Source: Candidatus Omnitrophota bacterium (GTDB lineage: Bacteria > Omnitrophota > Gorgyraeia > Gygaellales > JAMWDD01). Taken from it: a DNA stretch of 53,264 nucleotides. Each line of letters starts with the position of its first letter. The stretch's first letter is position 1. The notes below the pieces were generated by a model. It made no database searches, was not told the origin of the DNA, and was given only the letters and a program-made list of their open reading frames with translations. The DNA is taken from positions 1 through 53,264 of the forward strand of contig JAQUNK010000007.1 of NCBI GenBank assembly GCA_028717645.1. Direction: 5' to 3'. Both the position numbers and the translations under genes were made by a program. Shown piece by piece: positions 43,250 to 52,102 of the stretch.

Positions 43250-43870
43250 TTATGCCTTCGGTATTTCCTGCACCCGGATTATCTTCCAGTCGCCGTCTTT
43301 CTTGAATAAAAGTACTAATATTTGCCTCCCACAAGACTCCCCGCACGAATAATTATAGCAAACAAACGCGTGCGTGCGCTCATTATTGAATCCCACCCGC
43401 GACAGGCCGATGGTTCCGCGCGCGTCCGGATATTGTTGGTAGAAATTGTCCCAACTCCCTTCGGCTGCGAGCAACGAACTCAGTTCTTCATCCGAAATCA
43501 GCATCACATCATATCCCAAGAGAGAAAATTTATTCTCCAGATCATAAGCAGCCTGGTTCTTATTTATAAAATCACTGCATAGGTCATCGTTCAATTTTAT
43601 GCCGGCAAGGTTATTGAATTGTACGCAGACATTATCGGCATAGGTTATTTCTTTCAGAGTGAGCGTTGCCTTCTCGATCACCAGCTGCTCCGGACTTATT
43701 GCTTCTTCGCTTACAGCATCGCGCCGTAGAAGTGGCTCACCAGAGGAGATAACCGCTGTATAGACCGCGTATTCCTCAGGTGCGACCGTAGCTGTTTCTT
43801 CGCCGAATACGCCATTAATACAGGATAATACCGTTAGAGCGATAACCAGGGAAAAGATCAATCTCTTCAT
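43250..43870 (-). CDS. Exported hypothetical protein
   Basis: 206 residues, function not recognised. The N-terminus ([17 protein letters not shown]) is a signal peptide; VLSC could be a loose lipobox with C17, or signal peptidase I may cut near residue 23. The C-terminal part ([25 protein letters not shown], then a second Cys pair, then [11 protein letters not shown]) follows a pattern seen in other secreted proteins with a paired-cysteine Cys-Gly motif. It overlaps leuC by 4 bp and lies 6 bp before leuD, so it is translated with the leucine genes. Confidence 0.7.
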   Translation of the reverse strand: MKRLIFSLVIALTVLSCINGVFGEETATVAPEEYAVYTAVISSGEPLLRRDAVSEEAISPEQLVIEKATLTLKEITYADNVCVQFNNLAGIKLNDDLCSDFINKNQAAYDLENKFSLLGYDVMLISDEELSSLLAAEGSWDNFYQQYPDARGTIGLSRVGFNNERTHAFVCYNYSCGESCGRQILVLLFKKDGDWKIIRVQEIPKA

Positions 43871-45126
43871 ATTATCTCTTCTGGATGCGTGATCCGCCCG
43901 GTGATCGCCGATGCCGCTGCTACCGCCGGATTGGACAAATAAACTTCCGATTTCGGATGGCCCATGCGGCCGATAAAATTACGGTTGGTCGTGGCAATGC
44001 AGCGTTCGCCTTCGGTCAAAATACCCATATGCCCGCCCAGGCACGGCCCGCAGGTCGGCGTAGAGAATACGCCCCCGGCCTTAACAAATATTTCTACCAG
44101 CCCCCTTTTTATTGCCTCCAGGTAAATATCCTGGGTCGCCGGAAAAATAAGCAAACGCACGCCGGCTTTTGCTTTTTTCCCTTTCAATATCTTTGCCGCA
44201 GCCTCCAGGTCAGAAATCCGGCCGTTGGTGCAGGAACCGATCACCACCTGGTCTACCTTTACCTCTTTTAATTCCCCTACCGGCTTTACATTGCTGGGTA
44301 AATGCGGGCAGGCGACTTGCGGCTCTAATTTAGAAACATCAAATTCGTAAATTTTTTCATATTTTGCGTCTTTATCGGATTTATATATCTTGAATTTACG
44401 CGGCGCCGGACGCACAAAACGCAGTGTCTTCTCATCCGGTTCGATGATCCCGGCTACAGCCCCTGCTTCTATCGCCATATTACTCATGGCAAAGCGGTCA
44501 TCCATCGGTAATTTTCTGATCGTTTCACCGCTAAATTCCATCACCTTTTCGAGAGCCCCGTCCACACCAATACGGCCGATAGTATAAAGTACCAAGTCCT
44601 TACCGCCGACCCATTTTTTTAATTTTCCCCGGAAATCGAATTTTAACGTTGCCGGGACCCTGAACCAGCATTTACCATCGATAAAACTGCGTGCGAGATC
44701 CGTTGAACCCACGCCGGTAGAATAACAGCCCATGGCGCCATAAGTACAGGTATGTGAATCCGCCCCGATGATCAGCTCGCCCGGCAAAACCAGCTTTTTC
44801 TCAGGTAAGAGTGCATGTTCTATGCCTACACAGCCGACTTCAAAATAGTTTTTGATCTTATATTCATCGGCAAATTCTTTCAATATCCTGCATTGATTGG
44901 CGCTTTTTAGATCTTTCGCCGGAGTAAAATGGTCCGGGACCAGGACGATCTTTTTATTATCGAATACTTTTTTAACGCCTGCTTTTTTAAATTCCTGTAT
45001 GGCAATAGGCGCAGTAATATCGTTACCCAGGGCAAGGTCCACCCTGGCTTCGATAAAGTCGCCCGGCTCGATCTTTTTCTGGCTGGTATGCGCCAGCAAT
45101 ATTTTTTCTGCTATCGTGTAACCCAT
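43867..45126 (-). CDS. leuC: 3-isopropylmalate dehydratase large subunit
   Basis: [4Fe-4S] aconitase-family subunit, 419 residues, of the shorter archaeal/LeuC2-HacA type. Cluster ligands are in VIGSCTNGR (about 297) and [11 protein letters not shown] (about 357-367). [18 protein letters not shown] is a typical family segment. Homoaconitase is excluded by the DAP-type lysine pathway in the same window; a role in the citramalate route to isoleucine is possible as well. It starts 2 bp after fabF. Confidence 0.95.
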   Translation of the reverse strand: MGYTIAEKILLAHTSQKKIEPGDFIEARVDLALGNDITAPIAIQEFKKAGVKKVFDNKKIVLVPDHFTPAKDLKSANQCRILKEFADEYKIKNYFEVGCVGIEHALLPEKKLVLPGELIIGADSHTCTYGAMGCYSTGVGSTDLARSFIDGKCWFRVPATLKFDFRGKLKKWVGGKDLVLYTIGRIGVDGALEKVMEFSGETIRKLPMDDRFAMSNMAIEAGAVAGIIEPDEKTLRFVRPAPRKFKIYKSDKDAKYEKIYEFDVSKLEPQVACPHLPSNVKPVGELKEVKVDQVVIGSCTNGRISDLEAAAKILKGKKAKAGVRLLIFPATQDIYLEAIKRGLVEIFVKAGGVFSTPTCGPCLGGHMGILTEGERCIATTNRNFIGRMGHPKSEVYLSNPAVAAASAITGRITHPEEII

Positions 45127-45128
45127 AA

Positions 45129-46373
45129 TTATTTGAATTTCTTTACGACGAGGGTAGCATTGTGGCCGCCGAAACCTAAGGAATTCGACACAACCACGTT
45201 TACTTCGGCCTTGCGTGCCGTGTTCGGCACGTAATCGAGGTCGCAGTCAGGATCCGGATGTTCATAATTGATGGTGGGCGGAACAATATTTTGTTTTGCG
45301 GCTAAACATGAGATCACAAATTCTACTCCGCCGGCCGCACCCAGAAGGTGCCCGGTCATGGACTTGGTAGATGAAACCATCACTTTCTTAGCGTAATTTC
45401 CCAGGGCTATCTTTATAGCCAATGTCTCTACTTTATCGTTCAGTTTTGTAGAAGTCCCGTGCGCATTGATGTAGCTGACATCGCCCGGATTTAACTGTGC
45501 GTCTTTTAAAGCTTCCTGCATTGCCCGCGCCGCGCCATCTCCTGAGGGATCCGGTGCAGTAATATGATAAGCATCACAAGACATGCCATAGCCAGCCATC
45601 TCGGCATAAATCTTGGCACCACGTTTACGTGCGTGTTCCAATTCTTCCAAAATTACTACGCCCGCGCCTTCAGCCATGATAAAACCATCGCGTTCGGCGT
45701 CAAAAGGACGCGATGCCTTTTCCGGAGCGTCGTTCCTGCAAGACAAAGCCTTCAGGCTGCAGAAACCTCCGAACCCTAAAGGTGTAATGCAGCTTTCCGT
45801 GCCTCCGGTAGCCATGATTTCCGCCTGGCCGCGTTGGATGATTTTAAAAGCATCGCCGATCGCCTGCGAGCCCGAGGCGCATGCCGTAGCCACGCAGGAA
45901 TTAGGGCCTTTGAAACCAAAAACTATGGCCACCTGTCCTGCAGCCTCATTAACGATCAGGCTCGGGATAAGAAAAGGAGAAATTTTGCTGGCGCCCTTGA
46001 CCATATAGTTACCGTGCTCCTCTTCCATCCTATGCAAGCCGCCAATACCTGAACCGATCAAAACACCGGCCCGTCTTAAGTCTGTATTTGCCAGGTCCAG
46101 GCCTGAATCAATCACTGCCTGTTTAGTAGCTGCCACGGCGTACTGGACAAAAACCTCCATACGCCTGGCATCTTTCATGGTCATACCGTAAAGCAAAGGA
46201 TCGAAACCTTTTACTTCGGCGTCTATCTGGGAATCAAATTTACTTGCGTCAAAGAAAGTAAGTTTTCCCGCTCCGCTTTTTCCGGACTGCAAAGACTGCC
46301 AAAAAGTAGCGACATCGTTACCCACCGGAGAAATTACGCCCAATCCTGTAACTACTACCCTTTTTTCGACCAT
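45129..46373 (-). CDS. fabF: 3-oxoacyl-ACP synthase II
   Basis: Elongating condensing enzyme of type II fatty-acid synthesis. It has catalytic C165 in [10 protein letters not shown] and two active-site His in [11 protein letters not shown] and GHLLGAAGG. Length 414. It follows acpP after 88 bp containing a hairpin and is followed by leuC after 2 bp, so fatty-acid and leucine genes probably share a transcript. Confidence 0.98.
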   Translation of the reverse strand: MVEKRVVVTGLGVISPVGNDVATFWQSLQSGKSGAGKLTFFDASKFDSQIDAEVKGFDPLLYGMTMKDARRMEVFVQYAVAATKQAVIDSGLDLANTDLRRAGVLIGSGIGGLHRMEEEHGNYMVKGASKISPFLIPSLIVNEAAGQVAIVFGFKGPNSCVATACASGSQAIGDAFKIIQRGQAEIMATGGTESCITPLGFGGFCSLKALSCRNDAPEKASRPFDAERDGFIMAEGAGVVILEELEHARKRGAKIYAEMAGYGMSCDAYHITAPDPSGDGAARAMQEALKDAQLNPGDVSYINAHGTSTKLNDKVETLAIKIALGNYAKKVMVSSTKSMTGHLLGAAGGVEFVISCLAAKQNIVPPTINYEHPDPDCDLDYVPNTARKAEVNVVVSNSLGFGGHNATLVVKKFK

Positions 46374-46404
46374 AATTAAATTATCTATTCTCGCTTAAAA
46401 TGAA

Positions 46405-46432
46405 CCCCGCCTTCTTGAACGAGAAAGCGGGG
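46405..46432 (-). terminator. Attenuator-like hairpin between acpP and fabF
   Basis: A 12-bp stem with one mismatch (CCCCGCCTTCTT / GAGAAAGCGGGG), 4-nt loop, followed on the minus strand by TTCATTTT. The weak T-run suggests partial termination. This would yield more acpP than fabF transcript, as ACP is needed in large amounts. Confidence 0.55.
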
Positions 46433-46461
46433 ACATTTACGTTAAAATCTACTTCATAAAA

Positions 46462-46701
46462 CTATTTGCTTGCAACTTTATCTTCGATATATTTGATTGC
46501 CTCGCCTACAGTGGTCATCTTCTCAGCGTCTTCATCAGGTATCTCGATACCGAACTCTTCTTCCAAGGCCATGACTAATTCGACGGTATCCAGGGAATCG
46601 GCTCCTAAGTCATCTACAAATGAAGCTTGGGGAGTCACCTCTTCCGGTTTAACACCCAATTGTTCTGCGATTATAGTCTTTACTCTGTCTACTACTGCCA
46701 T
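46462..46701 (-). CDS. acpP: Acyl carrier protein
   Basis: Carries acyl chains on a phosphopantetheine attached to S36 in [14 protein letters not shown]. Acidic four-helix protein of 79 residues, family length. An AGGAGG site precedes it. It lies 20 bp after fabG in the fab operon. Confidence 0.99.
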   Translation of the reverse strand: MAVVDRVKTIIAEQLGVKPEEVTPQASFVDDLGADSLDTVELVMALEEEFGIEIPDEDAEKMTTVGEAIKYIEDKVASK

Positions 46702-46721
46702 TCTTTCTCCTCCTTCTAAAA

Positions 46722-47465
46722 TTACGCCATAACCATACCGCCATCAACAACTATTGTCTGGCCAGTAATGTAATTGGAATCTTCACTTGCCAAAAATAGG
46801 CAAATATTGGCTATGTCTCTCGTGGTTCCCAAGCGGCCGAGCGGAATATTCGACAGCATCTTTGCCTTTATATCTTCAGGCAACTTATCCGTCATTGCTG
46901 TTTGAATAAATCCGGGTGCCACCGCGTTTACATTAATGTTACGCGAAGCTAATTCTTTGGCCGTGGTCTTTGTCAAAGCAATTATGCCTGCTTTTGATGC
47001 GGCATAATTCGCCTGGCCGGCGTTCCCGATTATACCGATGATGGAAGCGATATTGATCATTTTACCGCTACGCTGTTTTATCATCGGCCTGGATACGGCC
47101 TTGGTAACGTTGAAACTACCTTTCAGATTTACACTTATGACCGCATCCCAATCGGATTCGCTTAACCTCAGGATAAGATTATCCTTGGTTATGCCAGCGT
47201 TGTTAACTAATATATCAATCCTTTTAAATTTGTCAAGAATTTTGTTTGTTGCTTCCTCTACTTGTGCGTATTTGGTCACATCCACCTGCAGGGCCTCGGA
47301 ATTCCTGCCCAATTTCTCGACCTCTTGTTTCACTAAATTCGCCTGTTCCAGATTGACATCGCATACCGCGACATCGGCGCCTTCCCTGGCAAACGCAAGG
47401 GTGATCTCTTTGCCAATACCCTGGCCTGCACCAGTAACTAAAGCCACTTTGTCTTTTAGTATCAT
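46722..47465 (-). CDS. fabG: 3-oxoacyl-ACP reductase
   Basis: NADPH-dependent reduction step of fatty-acid elongation. Classical short-chain dehydrogenase with [10 protein letters not shown] (11-20), NNAGIT (88-93) and the triad S141, Y154, K158 (YAASK). Length 247. It overlaps fabD by 4 bp. Confidence 0.98.
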   Translation of the reverse strand: MILKDKVALVTGAGQGIGKEITLAFAREGADVAVCDVNLEQANLVKQEVEKLGRNSEALQVDVTKYAQVEEATNKILDKFKRIDILVNNAGITKDNLILRLSESDWDAVISVNLKGSFNVTKAVSRPMIKQRSGKMINIASIIGIIGNAGQANYAASKAGIIALTKTTAKELASRNINVNAVAPGFIQTAMTDKLPEDIKAKMLSNIPLGRLGTTRDIANICLFLASEDSNYITGQTIVVDGGMVMA

Positions 47466-48364
47466 GCCGTTACTCCTGTTATATCCTGCGCCTTTTCCAT
47501 ATTTTTCACTTCCGCATTCGCATCGATCTTACGCATCAGGCCCTTCAAAACCTTGCCGGGCCCGAATTCAATGAAATTAGCTACACCTTTGGATAAAATA
47601 AACCGCACTGAATCTTCCCAGAGGACACTGGAAGTCACCTGCTTGATCAGATTTTCCCTGATCTGCTCACCACTCAATACCGGTTTCGCATCCACGTTGC
47701 TGACTATGGGAATCTTCGGGTCACTGATCTTTATTTTATCCAGTTCTCCGCCCAGCTTTGCTGCTGCTTCACTCATAAAAGAAGAATGGAATGCGCCGCT
47801 CGTCTCTAAGATCATTACCCGCTTGGCGCCCCTGGCCGTGGCTAACTTTTCCGCTTCTTTGATCTCGCCCACCCCGCCGGAGATCACCACCTGGCCCGGA
47901 CAATTCAAATTGGCTATCTGGGCATGAGCTGCCGCACAGACCGCCTTGATATCTTCTAAACTTAAGCCGATGATCGCCGCCATGCTACCCGGATTTTTGC
48001 GCGCGGCCTCTTCCATCAATTCGCCGCGGCGCCTGACCAAATGAACCGCATCTTCGAAATTTAACGCTTCTGCTGCAACTAACGCAGAATATTCACCCAG
48101 GCTTAATCCCGCGACATAACTGGCTGTCTCTCTTTTTTTAAATGCGGTGTAAGCGGCAATAGTCATCGTCAGTATTGCCGGCTGGCAATTCTCTGTCTTG
48201 GTCAACTCCTCCTGCGGCCCTTCAAAACATAATTCAGAAAGTGCAAAACCCAGTCTTTTATCGGCCTTCTGGAAAATTTCTCTGCTTTCGGGGAACGCCT
48301 CGTATAGATCTTTTCCCATCCCCACATATTGGCTTCCCTGTCCGGCGAATAAATAGGCTACCAT
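47462..48364 (-). CDS. fabD: Malonyl-CoA:ACP transacylase
   Basis: Loads malonyl onto ACP. It has the nucleophile S88 in GLSLGEYSAL, the GQGSQYVGMG start (8-17) and a conserved GAFHSSFM with the catalytic His. Length 300. It overlaps fabH by 7 bp and fabG by 4 bp. Confidence 0.98.
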   Translation of the reverse strand: MVAYLFAGQGSQYVGMGKDLYEAFPESREIFQKADKRLGFALSELCFEGPQEELTKTENCQPAILTMTIAAYTAFKKRETASYVAGLSLGEYSALVAAEALNFEDAVHLVRRRGELMEEAARKNPGSMAAIIGLSLEDIKAVCAAAHAQIANLNCPGQVVISGGVGEIKEAEKLATARGAKRVMILETSGAFHSSFMSEAAAKLGGELDKIKISDPKIPIVSNVDAKPVLSGEQIRENLIKQVTSSVLWEDSVRFILSKGVANFIEFGPGKVLKGLMRKIDANAEVKNMEKAQDITGVTA

Positions 48365-49335
48365 CTAATAAGGCATGCCCCCCAGACAAGGCCCGAACCA
48401 AAGGCATCTAATAGAACCAGGTCCCCGCGCCTTAAGCGTCCGGTTTTTACCGCCTGGCAAAGCGCGGTAGCAGTCGAAGCAGAAGAAGTATTTCCGTATT
48501 TGTCTATATTTATGTAAACTTTATTTTCCGAGATCTTCAGTTTTTTTGCCACCGCCTGGATGATCCTGACATTGGCCTGGTGCGGGACAAAAAGGTCTAT
48601 CTCCTCGGTTTTGATCTTGGCTTTTTCGACGACATGGTTAGCCGCAGCCGACATGATGTTCACCGCCAGCTTGAACAATTCATTGCCGCGCATTTTTATA
48701 TAGTGCAGGTGCTTGTTCACTGTATCGCAGGTCGCCGGCATACGCGAACCGCCGGCAGGCAGCATCAAGAGGTCGGAATATGTGCCATCGCTGCCTAAAT
48801 ACGTAGAAATGATCCCTCCTGCTTTGACTGCCGAAAGCACGCAGGCCCCGGCACCGTCGCCAAACAAAACACAGGTATTCCTGTCTTCCCAATCAGTGAT
48901 GGAAGAAAGGACTTCCGCTCCCACTACTAAAACATTTTTATAGGTGCCCGCGGCGATGAATTGCTGGGCCACGACGATGCCATAAACAAAACCTGCACAG
49001 GCAGCCTCGATATCGAAACAAGCGGCCTTATGCGCACCGATGGCTTTTTGTACCAGGCAAGAAACGGACGGAAATTGCGTATCCGGCGTGATGGAAGCGA
49101 CAATGATCAGATCTATTGCTTCAGCCTTTAGCCCGGCATCGGCGAGCGCCTCTTTAGCTGCCTTGATCGCCAAGTCACTGGTGGCTTCGTTTTTGGCAAC
49201 TATCCTTCTTTCTTTAATACCGGTACGCGTAGTGATCCACTCGTCCGATGTATCGACCATCTTGGATAAATCAAAGTTGGTCAGAACTTTTTTCGGAAAA
49301 TATTCCCCGACCCCGATAACACCGACCTTTTTCAT
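48358..49335 (-). CDS. fabH: 3-oxoacyl-ACP synthase III
   Basis: Starts fatty-acid chains from acyl-CoA and malonyl-ACP. The triad is visible: C113 in EAACAGFVYG, His in VPHQANVRI and Asn in DKYGNTSSAS. Length 325. It overlaps plsX by 4 bp and fabD by 7 bp. Confidence 0.98.
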   Translation of the reverse strand: MKKVGVIGVGEYFPKKVLTNFDLSKMVDTSDEWITTRTGIKERRIVAKNEATSDLAIKAAKEALADAGLKAEAIDLIIVASITPDTQFPSVSCLVQKAIGAHKAACFDIEAACAGFVYGIVVAQQFIAAGTYKNVLVVGAEVLSSITDWEDRNTCVLFGDGAGACVLSAVKAGGIISTYLGSDGTYSDLLMLPAGGSRMPATCDTVNKHLHYIKMRGNELFKLAVNIMSAAANHVVEKAKIKTEEIDLFVPHQANVRIIQAVAKKLKISENKVYINIDKYGNTSSASTATALCQAVKTGRLRRGDLVLLDAFGSGLVWGACLIRW

Positions 49336-50321
49336 AGGCCCTTTAACCCTTCCAGGATCTTTTCGTTGACATTGCGTTCTACTTCTTCGCTTGCCACCCT
49401 GATGGCATTTTTTATGGCCTTGACATTGGAACGGCCATGGCCGATCATCACCACGCCATTGACCCCGAACAAAGGCGCGCCGCCGTATTCAGAATAATCC
49501 ATTCTTTTCTTAAAGCGCCTGATCGCGGGCAACAGGAAAAGCACGCCGATCTTACCCATAATACTGCTCATAAATTCCCGCTTTAAAAATATGTATAATG
49601 TTTCTGCCAGGCTTTCGGAAACTTTTAATGCAACATTCCCGACAAACCCATCGCAGACTACGCAGTCGCATTTTCCCGAAAAGAGGTCCTTTCCTTCGAC
49701 ATTGCCGATAAAATTCAGCTTACTTTTTGAAAAAAGATTATGCGTTTCTTTCATAAAATCCGTGCCCTTAGACTCTTCTTCACCTATATTCAGGAGGCCG
49801 ACTACGGGCTTAGATTTATTCAAGATGTAGCGGGAATACGCATCAGCCATTACTCCGTATTGCATTAAATGCAAGGGCTTGGGGTCGATATTCGCGCCCA
49901 CGTCAACGATGAGTGAAATACCATGTAAGGTAGGGACAATAATGGCGATCCCGGGGCGCTCTATGCCAGGCAAAAGGCCAAGAGAAAGCGTAGCTGCACA
50001 AACCACTGCACCGGTATTACCGGCGCTGAAGAAAGCATCTGCCTGGTTATTTTTTACCAGTTCTATTGCCCGCGCGATGGAAGAATCCTTTTTTCTGCGG
50101 AAACTTGTAGCCGCTGGTTCCGACATGCCGACCACTTCCGAGGCATGGCGGATAGTGATCCTTTCGCCCTTATAGCCGCTTTTGCTCAAGAGTTTTTCTA
50201 TCCTCGGCTGATCGCCGACAAGTATAATATCGACATCATATTCCTGGGCTGCCGCGACCGCACCGCTCACTACTACGTCCGGCGCGTAATCCCCACCCAT
50301 TGCATCTACCGCTATTTTCAT
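49332..50321 (-). CDS. plsX: Phosphate acyltransferase PlsX
   Basis: Makes acyl phosphate from acyl-ACP for phospholipid synthesis; peripheral at the membrane. It has AVDAMGGDYAPDVVV (3-17), NTGAVVCAA, DVGANIDPKP and the C-terminal EYGGAPLFGVNGVVMIGHG. Length 329. It sits between rpmF (29 bp upstream) and fabH, the usual bacterial order. Confidence 0.98.
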   Translation of the reverse strand: MKIAVDAMGGDYAPDVVVSGAVAAAQEYDVDIILVGDQPRIEKLLSKSGYKGERITIRHASEVVGMSEPAATSFRRKKDSSIARAIELVKNNQADAFFSAGNTGAVVCAATLSLGLLPGIERPGIAIIVPTLHGISLIVDVGANIDPKPLHLMQYGVMADAYSRYILNKSKPVVGLLNIGEEESKGTDFMKETHNLFSKSKLNFIGNVEGKDLFSGKCDCVVCDGFVGNVALKVSESLAETLYIFLKREFMSSIMGKIGVLFLLPAIRRFKKRMDYSEYGGAPLFGVNGVVMIGHGRSNVKAIKNAIRVASEEVERNVNEKILEGLKGL

Positions 50322-50350
50322 TTGTTCCCTTTCTGTTTAATTCTAAATAT

Positions 50351-50560
50351 CTACTTCTGTTTGGGAGTCTTTTTCTTTTCTTTTACTTTTATTTCCATCA
50401 CCAGCTTACCGGAATAATATCCGCAGATCGGGCAGATCCGGTGCGCAAGTTTAGGTTGTTTGCATTGCGGGCAAACTGCCAGGTTTGGAGAACTCAACTT
50501 CCAGTGGGTCCTGCGTTTTCTACCGCGCGTTTTAGAATGTCTTCTCTTTGGTAAAGGCAT
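50351..50560 (-). CDS. rpmF: Large ribosomal subunit protein bL32
   Basis: Small 50S protein, 69 residues. MPLPKRRHSKTRGRKRRTHW is the standard start. The zinc-binding Cys pairs CPQC and CPIC are both kept. A Lys-rich tail (VKEKKKTPKQK) extends beyond the usual end. It lies 15 bp after yceD, the common yceD-rpmF-plsX order. Confidence 0.98.
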   Translation of the reverse strand: MPLPKRRHSKTRGRKRRTHWKLSSPNLAVCPQCKQPKLAHRICPICGYYSGKLVMEIKVKEKKKTPKQK

Positions 50561-50575
50561 GTTCTTCTCCTATAA

Positions 50576-50986
50576 TTATTTTTTGCAACGGCAGGCGCCG
50601 GCATTAAGGTCCTCACCGCACACCGGGCATAAGCCTTTGCAGTCTGGCTTACAAACAGGATTAAAAGGATAATTCAATATCAGCTCTTCTCTGATATCCG
50701 GGTCCAGATCAATGAACAACTGGTTTTTTTCAATTAGATAATTCAGTTTGAATTCACGGTCCAGCTGTGAAACAAACTCTTTCAGGCAGCGTCCGCAGAC
50801 CAGTTCCATTTCTCCGCGCACTTGCGTCTCCACATTCACTGCATTGGTGATCCTGCGGACAAAAAGCTTGATCTCCAGGGGCTTTTTGAATACCACGGCC
50901 TGTGTGGACAGGTCCAGTTTTTCCGGGTTTAAGCGCTCTTCCAGGCTCAAACCCTCAACGGGAATTCTACCTATTTCTATCTTCAT
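50576..50986 (-). CDS. yceD: DUF177 / YceD family protein
   Basis: Conserved partner of rpmF, linked in bacteria and plants to 23S rRNA/50S accumulation. 136 residues with the conserved CGRCL in the middle, EELILNYPFNPVC, and a C-terminal cysteine-rich end (CKPDCKGLCPVCG and CRC) that probably binds zinc. It lies between coaD and rpmF. Confidence 0.93.
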   Translation of the reverse strand: MKIEIGRIPVEGLSLEERLNPEKLDLSTQAVVFKKPLEIKLFVRRITNAVNVETQVRGEMELVCGRCLKEFVSQLDREFKLNYLIEKNQLFIDLDPDIREELILNYPFNPVCKPDCKGLCPVCGEDLNAGACRCKK

Positions 50987-50996
50987 GCAGGGATCT

Positions 50997-51479
50997 TTAA
51001 GCTTTCAGTTTTTCTTTGAGGGCCTTTTCGATAAAAGCAGGGACGAATTGCGACAGATCCGCGCCCAAAGATGCTGCTTCCTTTAACAGTTTCGATGAAA
51101 CATAGCTGTAGTCTTCCGAGGTCATCAAGAAAATGGTTTCTATCTCGCTATTAAGCTTGCGGTTCGTCAAGGCCATCTGGAATTCATATTCAAAATCAGA
51201 TAACATCCTCAAACCGCGGATAATGGTAGTAACGGATTTTTTACGGGCATAATCGACCACCAGGCCGTTAAAGTCCTCGATCGTCACACCCTCCATGCCC
51301 TGCGTGGCCTTTTTTAGCATCTCGATCCTTTCTTTGACGCTAAAAAACGGCTTTTTATGGGGATTATGCGCCACGGCAACAATCACTTCTTCAAATATGC
51401 GTAACGCCCTTTTAATCACGTCGATGTGGCCGTAAGTAATGGGGTCGAAAGTTCCCGGGTAAATCGCCTTTTGGCACAT
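50997..51479 (-). CDS. coaD: Phosphopantetheine adenylyltransferase
   Basis: Penultimate step of coenzyme A synthesis. Nucleotidyltransferase motif TYGH (15-18) in YPGTFDPITYGHIDVI, with RGLRMLSDFEYEFQMA and the C-terminal EDYSYVSSKLLKEAASLG. Length 160, family standard. It lies 7 bp after rsmD, the usual rsmD-coaD pairing. Confidence 0.98.
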   Translation of the reverse strand: MCQKAIYPGTFDPITYGHIDVIKRALRIFEEVIVAVAHNPHKKPFFSVKERIEMLKKATQGMEGVTIEDFNGLVVDYARKKSVTTIIRGLRMLSDFEYEFQMALTNRKLNSEIETIFLMTSEDYSYVSSKLLKEAASLGADLSQFVPAFIEKALKEKLKA

Positions 51480-51486
51480 ATTTTAT

Positions 51487-52101
51487 CTATTCCTTGGCGT
51501 AAAACGACAATAAAGTATCGCCGTATTTGCTTTTTCGCCATAAGACCAGCTTACCAACCGTATCAGGTAGCTGGTCCTTTTTAAAATGTTGCACTATTAT
51601 CAAACCTTTGGCGGACAATATATCATAATCGTTCAGGCTTTGCAAGGTTTTTTTTGACAATGACCCGTCTAAGTCCGCTGCTGGCCCTGAGTTTGAGCCC
51701 TCCTCTGCGTTCTGGCCTGGCCCAAGGCGGGTCTCCTTATAATAAGGCGGGTCCAGGAAGATAATATCAAAAACCTTATTCTGGTTATGGAAGTTTTCTA
51801 TCGCCCGGGACACATCCTGGGTCAAAACCAGGGTATCGCGCAGGCCCAAAGAATCAAGGTTGGCCTTAAGTACGCTGCTTTGATCGCCCTGGCCCTCGAC
51901 AAATACGCTAAAAGCCGCTCCCCTGGACAACGCCTCTATGCCGATCACGCCACTCCCGGCAAATAGGTCCAGAAACTTGACCCCCTCAATGCAATCCTTT
52001 AAGATATCGAACAAGGACTTTCTCACCTTATCTTGGGTAGGACGGATACCCGCGGGCATTTTTATGACCCTGCCTTTATATTTACCTGATAGTATACGCA
52101 T
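51487..52101 (-). CDS. rsmD: 16S rRNA (guanine966-N2)-methyltransferase with in-frame insertion
   Basis: Methylates G966 of 16S rRNA during 30S assembly. It has MRILSGKYKGRVI start, FLDLFAGSGVIGIEALSRGA (SAM motif, 43-62) and catalytic DPPY (117-120). Directly after DPPYYKE, residues 124-147 (Gly, Pro, Asn, Ala-rich) form a stretch absent from ordinary RsmD. It is encoded by 72 bp with inverted ends. The rest aligns with the family, so the enzyme may still fold. It starts one base past the recG stop. Confidence 0.94.
   Translation of the reverse strand: MRILSGKYKGRVIKMPAGIRPTQDKVRKSLFDILKDCIEGVKFLDLFAGSGVIGIEALSRGAAFSVFVEGQGDQSSVLKANLDSLGLRDTLVLTQDVSRAIENFHNQNKVFDIIFLDPPYYKETRLGPGQNAEEGSNSGPAADLDGSLSKKTLQSLNDYDILSAKGLIIVQHFKKDQLPDTVGKLVLWRKSKYGDTLLSFYAKE
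51662..51733. repeat. 72-bp in-frame insertion in rsmD with inverted ends
   Basis: GACCCG (51662-51667) and CGGGTC (51728-51733) bound a 72-bp segment (24 codons) that interrupts rsmD just after DPPY without breaking the frame. The interior repeats CTGGCC several times. Element status is inferred from the missing family counterpart. Confidence 0.5.
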
Positions 52102-52102
52102 A

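Noticed and set aside
42852-43352. 166-codon plus-strand open frame
   Set aside because: Antisense to leuD and the start of the hypothetical gene; composition is that of a reverse-strand shadow.
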